Origin: Deltaproteobacteria bacterium RBG_13_52_11
GTDB lineage: Bacteria; Desulfobacterota; B13-G15; RBG-16-54-18
Direction: 5' to 3'
DNA length: 8,820 nt
NCBI GenBank assembly: GCA_001797745.1
Contig: MGQF01000023.1
Span: 10,429-19,248, forward strand
Positions 5,499 to 8,820 of this stretch are shown in pieces. A model generated the notes under the pieces. That model was not told the DNA's origin, searched no databases, and saw only the letters and a program-made list of their open reading frames with translations. A program made the translations under genes and the position numbers. Numbering within the stretch: position 1 is the first letter of the stretch; every line of letters begins with the position of its first letter.

Positions 5499-6953
5499 TT
5501 ACTCCCCTTCGCCCGTCCTCTCCTTGCCTGGATCTCCTGATGGTTCATCCTGCTGTTTTTTAGGCTTTAGTTTGCACGGCGGGATCTCATATCCTTCTGC
5601 CGGCGGGAATTGGATGAGGTCTTTCCATCTGGGGTCAGCATGCAACTCCTCCATCTTTTCCTGCACTAAGATCCTCGCCGCATGCTTGAGACATGCCGCC
5701 TCGTTTTTCTTTATCTTTAAGTTTGTCTTGATCATCGTCACGGTCTCGTACAGTTCAGGATACCCCTCTTCCAGATCATCAAATTTCAAATGGATCAGTT
5801 TCCCGTTATTCTCCCTCAGCCATTGTTGCAGGCCGTCAGTCTTGCCATGTCGCAATTCATCCATGAGCGTTTGATAGGCATCAATGACGTTGCTGTCGAT
5901 GTAATAATCAAGGAGGCTCCTCGGGTCGGGATCTCTGGGGTCTTTCCCATAGTTCGCCTTATGGGCGTCAATGACGAGGATCAGCTTTCTCGAGTGTAGA
6001 TCCGTCTTTTCCTCCACGATTTTCCCCAGGGCGGTTATGCCGAGGTTGTCAGAGGCGCCGCCGTCAATGAGGTGGACATACCAATCTCCTTTTTTGGAGT
6101 AGTCTTTCAGGGTGACGGACTGGAAGACCGCCGGAAAGGCGGCCGAGGCCATGACGGCATGGGCCAAGGGATAGTGATCGATGCTCGATTGGAGCTTGCC
6201 GAAGCATTCCTTGGTGAAGCAAAAAACCTTTGTCCCACCCGCATGCTCGGTATTATTAGTGGCATTGAGGATCAGATACGGCCTCTGGGGGTTCAAGTCC
6301 CGAAACAGAAAGCCCCTCCCCTTGAACCAGGTTGTATCATATAGGGTGTCTGCGATGATCCACGCCATGACATCGGTTCTGTCGTAATACGTGAACCAAT
6401 AACGCAAGATGTGTAAGATCCAAAAAGAGTTCCTCACCCATTTGGCGATTAAATTTTTCTGCAGTTTGGGGAAGACTACGTCCGGGTCCCACCGTGGTCT
6501 GGCTGATCCTTCAATAGTAGGGGGGGTCGTCAGCGGGTCATCGCCGCTCAGCACGTAGTACGCTGCCGTAAAGGAGCCGCCGGACACCGAGGATATGACG
6601 TCGATCTGTTGGAGGAGACCGTAGCGTTGCAGCTCAAACAGAACCGCTGCGGAAAATACCGCGGCGCGGCTGCCACCCCCGGAGATGCCGATGCCGATGA
6701 AGTTGTTATCGGTCTTCGGGCATGCGCCAAGGGGATTGGCAGACTTTGCCTTTGTATCGATTTGCCAGCTATCACGACATCGCCAATCAACGCGCCACTG
6801 GACATCTTGTGAGGCCAGATAGGCGCCGGAGGGCTTCTTAGCCGGTTCTTGAGGATCGTCCTTGACATTGTAGTGACTGTAATAGGGGAATATGGCGCAG
6901 GCTGAGAGAGCAAGTTGAATGACTACAAGAGCCAACAGGATAAAGGACTTCAT
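5499..6953 (-). CDS. Patatin-like phospholipase, predicted outer-membrane/periplasmic lipoprotein
   Basis: This 484-residue protein starts with a lipoprotein signal peptide (MKSFILLALVVIQLALSAC) whose lipobox LSAC puts the lipidated cysteine at residue 19. The patatin fold follows: the oxyanion glycine-rich loop GISGGGSRAA (89-98), the nucleophile elbow SSVSGGSF with Ser124, and the catalytic Asp297 in LIDGGASDNLG. This Ser-Asp dyad hydrolyses acyl esters in phospholipids or lipids. The elbow reads SVSGG, so the first Gly of the GxSxG motif is Ser122; the same form occurs in other bacterial patatins. The C-terminal tail (about 460-484) is Lys/Glu/Pro-rich and probably disordered. A GTG at 6962 would add three residues but overlaps the Shine-Dalgarno; GAAGG (6966-6962) is 8 bases from the ATG at 6953, which I prefer. 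Lipidation without an Asp at +2 favours outer-membrane sorting, if the E. coli rule applies. The physiological substrate is unknown. Confidence 0.9.
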   Translation of the reverse strand: MKSFILLALVVIQLALSACAIFPYYSHYNVKDDPQEPAKKPSGAYLASQDVQWRVDWRCRDSWQIDTKAKSANPLGACPKTDNNFIGIGISGGGSRAAVFSAAVLFELQRYGLLQQIDVISSVSGGSFTAAYYVLSGDDPLTTPPTIEGSARPRWDPDVVFPKLQKNLIAKWVRNSFWILHILRYWFTYYDRTDVMAWIIADTLYDTTWFKGRGFLFRDLNPQRPYLILNATNNTEHAGGTKVFCFTKECFGKLQSSIDHYPLAHAVMASAAFPAVFQSVTLKDYSKKGDWYVHLIDGGASDNLGITALGKIVEEKTDLHSRKLILVIDAHKANYGKDPRDPDPRSLLDYYIDSNVIDAYQTLMDELRHGKTDGLQQWLRENNGKLIHLKFDDLEEGYPELYETVTMIKTNLKIKKNEAACLKHAARILVQEKMEELHADPRWKDLIQFPPAEGYEIPPCKLKPKKQQDEPSGDPGKERTGEGE

Positions 6954-6963
6954 TTTCGCCACC

Positions 6964-6984
6964 TTCGATAGCCTTGCAATCGAA
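6964..6984 (-). promoter_or_regulatory. Hairpin overlapping the patatin Shine-Dalgarno
   Basis: In the transcript TTCGAT (6984-6979) can pair perfectly with ATCGAA (6969-6964) around a 9-base loop. The last three bases of the 3' arm are the GAA of the GAAGG ribosome site (6966-6962). The 6-bp stem would partly hide the site. No protein or ligand is indicated, and the stem is short. Confidence 0.35.
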
Positions 6985-6996
6985 AAGAAGAACCTT

Positions 6997-7025
6997 ATTC
7001 TATCACATTACCCCTCCCCAGGCAA
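6997..7025 (-). promoter_or_regulatory. Candidate sigma70 promoter of the patatin gene
   Basis: On the minus strand TTGCCT (7025-7020; 4 of 6) and TAGAAT (7002-6997; 5 of 6) are separated by 17 bases. Transcription would start near 6990, about 37 bases before the preferred ATG. An inverted repeat GCCAA-G-TTGGC (7047-7057) is centred near -62 and could be an operator. No terminator is visible after the DUF3467 gene, so read-through from it is also possible. Confidence 0.45.
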
Positions 7026-7149
7026 TACAATGGTCCTCGTGTAGGGGCCAAGTTGGCAGATCGTTTAGAAGAGGGGTAGGTGTTGGTCTTTTATTACGTG
7101 GCAAACTCTTGCATAATTGATTCCCGTTTTCACCTTCTATAATCACTTC

Positions 7150-7434
7150 TTATGCTGAAGCGCCATGGGTCGGTTCCGGTGCTTCTGAGATCTCTCCGAA
7201 CGTCGCCTCGTATCTACTTACATTTTCACTCAACGCCTTGATGATTCTTTTCATGTGACCAGGGCTTATGATGACCCGAGCCGTAACGATCCCCTGCGGC
7301 GGGATGACATTTATAAAGTCGACAAAGAATTCCTCCTTGGTATGGGCGACAACCATATTGTTTGCATACACGCCTCTCAGGATCTCATCGGTAATCTTGA
7401 TCCCCAGTTCCTGCACTTTCTTCTCCTCAGGCAT
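7150..7434 (-). CDS. DUF3467 family protein
   Basis: This small cytoplasmic protein of 94 residues matches the DUF3467 pattern in length and order: an N-terminal strand (ELGIKITDEI, 9-18), the GVYANNMVVAHTKEEFFVDFINVIPP block (21-46), then ARVIISPGHMKRIIKALSENVSRYEATFGEI (52-82). The function of the family is not established. There is no signal peptide or membrane segment. The short acidic/Pro tail after 82 is unconserved in style. The start is decided by the ribosome site: AGGAGG (7446-7441) lies 6 bases before the ATG at 7434. An upstream in-frame GTG (7449) would begin just before that site and is rejected. It has its own promoter and is divergent from the tRNA nucleotidyltransferase gene. 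Nothing in the context gives it a specific role. Confidence 0.88.
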   Translation of the reverse strand: MPEEKKVQELGIKITDEILRGVYANNMVVAHTKEEFFVDFINVIPPQGIVTARVIISPGHMKRIIKALSENVSRYEATFGEISEAPEPTHGASA

Positions 7435-7440
7435 TGTCGA

Positions 7441-7446
7441 CCTCCT
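7441..7446 (-). promoter_or_regulatory. Consensus Shine-Dalgarno deciding the DUF3467 start
   Basis: AGGAGG on the minus strand, 6 bases before the ATG at 7434. It excludes the longer GTG start at 7449 because that codon abuts the ribosome site. Confidence 0.8.
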
Positions 7447-7484
7447 CACAATTACTATACTGCTTTTAATTGAGCATTGCGTCC

Positions 7485-7514
7485 ATTATAGGGCGGTTAA
7501 AGAAGCTGTGTAAA
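7485..7514 (-). promoter_or_regulatory. Sigma70 promoter of the DUF3467 gene
   Basis: On the minus strand TTTACA (7514-7509; 5 of 6) and a perfect TATAAT (7490-7485) are separated by 18 bases. The start would be near 7478, giving a leader of about 44 bases. Together with the consensus ribosome site this suggests solid expression. Confidence 0.72.
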
Positions 7515-7525
7515 GATATTTAAAG

Positions 7526-7542
7526 CACCTTTTGATAAGGTG
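7526..7542. repeat. Inverted repeat in the divergent DUF3467 / tRNA nucleotidyltransferase promoter region
   Basis: CACCTT (7526-7531) and AAGGTG (7537-7542) form a perfect 6-bp inverted repeat with a 5-base spacer. It lies just upstream of the DUF3467 -35 box and between the two divergent genes, so it could be an operator. No T-run follows on either strand. Confidence 0.4.
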
Positions 7543-7570
7543 TAAGAGCTTGTCCAAACAGATGAGGCTA

Positions 7571-7599
7571 TTGACTAGAGGGTAAGAAACCGATAGGCT
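7571..7599 (+). promoter_or_regulatory. Weak candidate promoter for the tRNA nucleotidyltransferase gene
   Basis: TTGACT (7571-7576; 5 of 6) is followed after 17 bases by TAGGCT (7594-7599), a poor -10 box. A transcript starting near 7606 would exclude the ATG at 7603 and fit the GTG start at 7624. Confidence 0.28.
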
Positions 7600-7609
7600 T
7601 TGATGTGGT

Positions 7610-7616
7610 GGGGGAG
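7610..7616 (+). promoter_or_regulatory. Shine-Dalgarno supporting the GTG start of the tRNA nucleotidyltransferase
   Basis: GGGGGAG lies 7 bases before the GTG at 7624. The alternative in-frame ATG (7603) has only AGG 5 bases upstream, so the GTG is preferred. Confidence 0.6.
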
Positions 7617-7623
7617 CATTCTC

Positions 7624-8820
7624 GTGGCAGGAGAGAGGACTCAAAAGAAAAAAAAGCCCCCTGATTGGCTCCAAGAAGATTTCAGCAAGGTAGAGCGGCG
7701 GATCTTGACTGATCCCATCATCCAGCAGGTGGCAAACGCCGCCAGCCAAAAAGAGGTGTCCCTTTACCTCGTGGGGGGGGCCATCCGCGACATCCTCCTG
7801 AAGAGAACGGTCAGGGATTACGATTTCGTCTTGAAGAAAACCTCACGATCCTTTCTCGATCAGCTGGGGGACCTCTTGGAGGCCAGCTTGTTCCCCATGG
7901 GGAAGGGGAGGCAGGAGCAGGTGTACCGGCTGGTCAAGGAGGAGAAGACCATCGACTTCGCCGTCATGGTGGGTGATGACATCGGCCACGATCTCATGAG
8001 GAGGGACTTCACCATCAACGCCATCGCCTACGCCTTTGCCGAAAAGCGGTTTTATGCTGACCCGAAGGCCATAGATGATATGAAAGGAGGGAGGATCGAT
8101 CTGGTCTCCCCCCAGGCCCTGCAGTCGGACCCCCTGCGCATGCTCAGGGCAATCCGTTACCGATGTACCTTGCACGGTTTCGATCTGACCAAACGGTTAA
8201 GAGAGGAGATCAAGCTTCATAAGGAGTTGCTCTCTGATGTGGCGCCGGAGCGTATCAGGGCTGAGCTGGATGAGATCATCCTCTCCCCGTTTCCTGCCCA
8301 AGGGCTGCGGTTGATGCACGAGCTCGGGCTCCTCATCCGCATATTTCCGGAGCTGGCCCCCCTAGAGGCCCTTCCTCAAGGGCGCCATCACTTCACCGAT
8401 GCCCTCTCCCATACCATAGCAATCGTGGGAGAGGTGGATCAATTAGTGAGCGAGGATCTCCCCTTTCAACCAGCAGAAGAGGAGCTCCTCATCCTGGGGT
8501 ATGCCGCCCTGTTCCACGATCTCGGCAAACCCGCCACTCAGAGCATCGATGAGGAGGGAGAGATCCACTTCTATGGTCACCCCCAGCAGTCTTCCCACCT
8601 GGCCCAGGCAATCATGCGGCGTCTGAAGTTTAGCAACAGGGTGAGGGATGGGGTCATACTCCTCGTGGAGAACCACATGCGTATCCTCACCCTCGCAACA
8701 GGGGAGCCCACGGACAAGGCCCTGCGGAGGCTCATCAATGCTATGGGGGAGGAGATCAGGTTGCTGCTACTGTTGGGACTGGCCGAGACAGGGTCCAAGG
8801 GGGGTGATGGAGGGGAACAG
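7624..8820 (+). CDS. tRNA nucleotidyltransferase / poly(A) polymerase family protein with HD domain (3' end cut by window edge)
   Basis: The frame is open for 399 codons from a GTG at 7624 to the right edge without a stop. It encodes a class II nucleotidyltransferase of the kind that adds CCA (or only CC or A) to tRNA 3' ends. Visible motifs are LVGGAIRD (49-56), the metal-binding pair DYD (65-67) with the third carboxylate probably Asp111 (TIDFAV), RRDFTINAIAY (126-136), SDPLRMLRAIRY (168-179, head domain) and APERIRAEL (207-215). A C-terminal HD-type domain follows, with LFHDLGKP (297-303), GHPQQSSHLA (318-327) and ENHMRI (349-354). The first 20 residues are Lys-rich and may be disordered. 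An in-frame ATG at 7603 or TTG at 7600 would add 7 or 8 residues, but GTG has the better ribosome site. Codon use is much more GC-rich than in the genes to its left. CCA-adding, CC-adding, A-adding and poly(A) activity cannot be told apart here. Confidence 0.9.
   Translation, partial: MAGERTQKKKKPPDWLQEDFSKVERRILTDPIIQQVANAASQKEVSLYLVGGAIRDILLKRTVRDYDFVLKKTSRSFLDQLGDLLEASLFPMGKGRQEQVYRLVKEEKTIDFAVMVGDDIGHDLMRRDFTINAIAYAFAEKRFYADPKAIDDMKGGRIDLVSPQALQSDPLRMLRAIRYRCTLHGFDLTKRLREEIKLHKELLSDVAPERIRAELDEIILSPFPAQGLRLMHELGLLIRIFPELAPLEALPQGRHHFTDALSHTIAIVGEVDQLVSEDLPFQPAEEELLILGYAALFHDLGKPATQSIDEEGEIHFYGHPQQSSHLAQAIMRRLKFSNRVRDGVILLVENHMRILTLATGEPTDKALRRLINAMGEEIRLLLLLGLAETGSKGGDGGEQ

Noticed and set aside
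6548..6913. 121-residue minus-strand frame within the patatin gene
   Set aside because: It is a shifted frame of the patatin coding region; its Pro/Ser/Arg-rich composition is typical of a shadow frame in GC-rich coding DNA.
948..7461. Shared 12-mer AATTACTATACT at 948-959 and 7450-7461
   Set aside because: One or a few exact 12-base matches are expected by chance in a window of this size, and the flanks do not match.
7486..8798. Minus-strand frames opposite the tRNA nucleotidyltransferase (7486-7749, 7843-8175, 8443-8676, 8577-8798)
   Set aside because: They are antisense shadows of a frame carrying all family motifs in order.

Overview
The window reads as a chromosomal segment of an anaerobic, probably Desulfobacterota (deltaproteobacterial) bacterium. 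The best pointers are a PAS-PAS-LuxR regulator of a type common in that group, a liv-type transporter next to a 3-hydroxyacyl-CoA dehydrogenase, and a DUF3467 protein. This taxonomic reading is inference from protein style; there is no rRNA or other marker gene. Base composition is uneven: the left and centre are moderate to AT-leaning, while the tRNA nucleotidyltransferase gene at the right end is clearly GC-rich.

Layout, all on the minus strand except the last gene, and listed from right to left in the direction of transcription. A DUF3467 gene (7150-7434) has a good promoter and Shine-Dalgarno site. A patatin-like lipoprotein (5499-6953) has its own candidate promoter. A small uncharacterised ORF (5240-5470) follows the patatin gene. 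A 3-hydroxyacyl-CoA dehydrogenase (4088-5044) follows a near-consensus sigma70 promoter and a leader with two short hairpins. A 334-base gap (3754-4087) separates it from a cytoplasmic two-PAS LuxR-type regulator (2422-3753). Then come a branched-chain-amino-acid-type periplasmic binding protein (961-2163), a 40-bp perfect palindrome (896-935), the LivG-type ATPase (78-809) and the first 28 codons of LivF (1-84), which overlaps the livG stop by 7 bases.

On the plus strand, divergent from the DUF3467 gene, a tRNA nucleotidyltransferase / poly(A) polymerase family gene starts at about 7624 and runs off the right edge.

How the genes may work together: the binding protein and the two ATPases are parts of one ABC importer whose permeases (livH, livM) are not between them and should lie beyond the left edge. 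The neighbouring regulator and the beta-oxidation-type dehydrogenase suggest uptake and degradation of an organic acid or amino acid. This is inference from adjacency; the ligand cannot be read from the sequence. The patatin, DUF3467 and tRNA nucleotidyltransferase genes look like separate transcription units. I found no mobile element, CRISPR array, phage gene or RNA gene, and no clear new multi-gene system. The most unusual non-coding element is the perfect palindrome between the binding-protein gene and livG.
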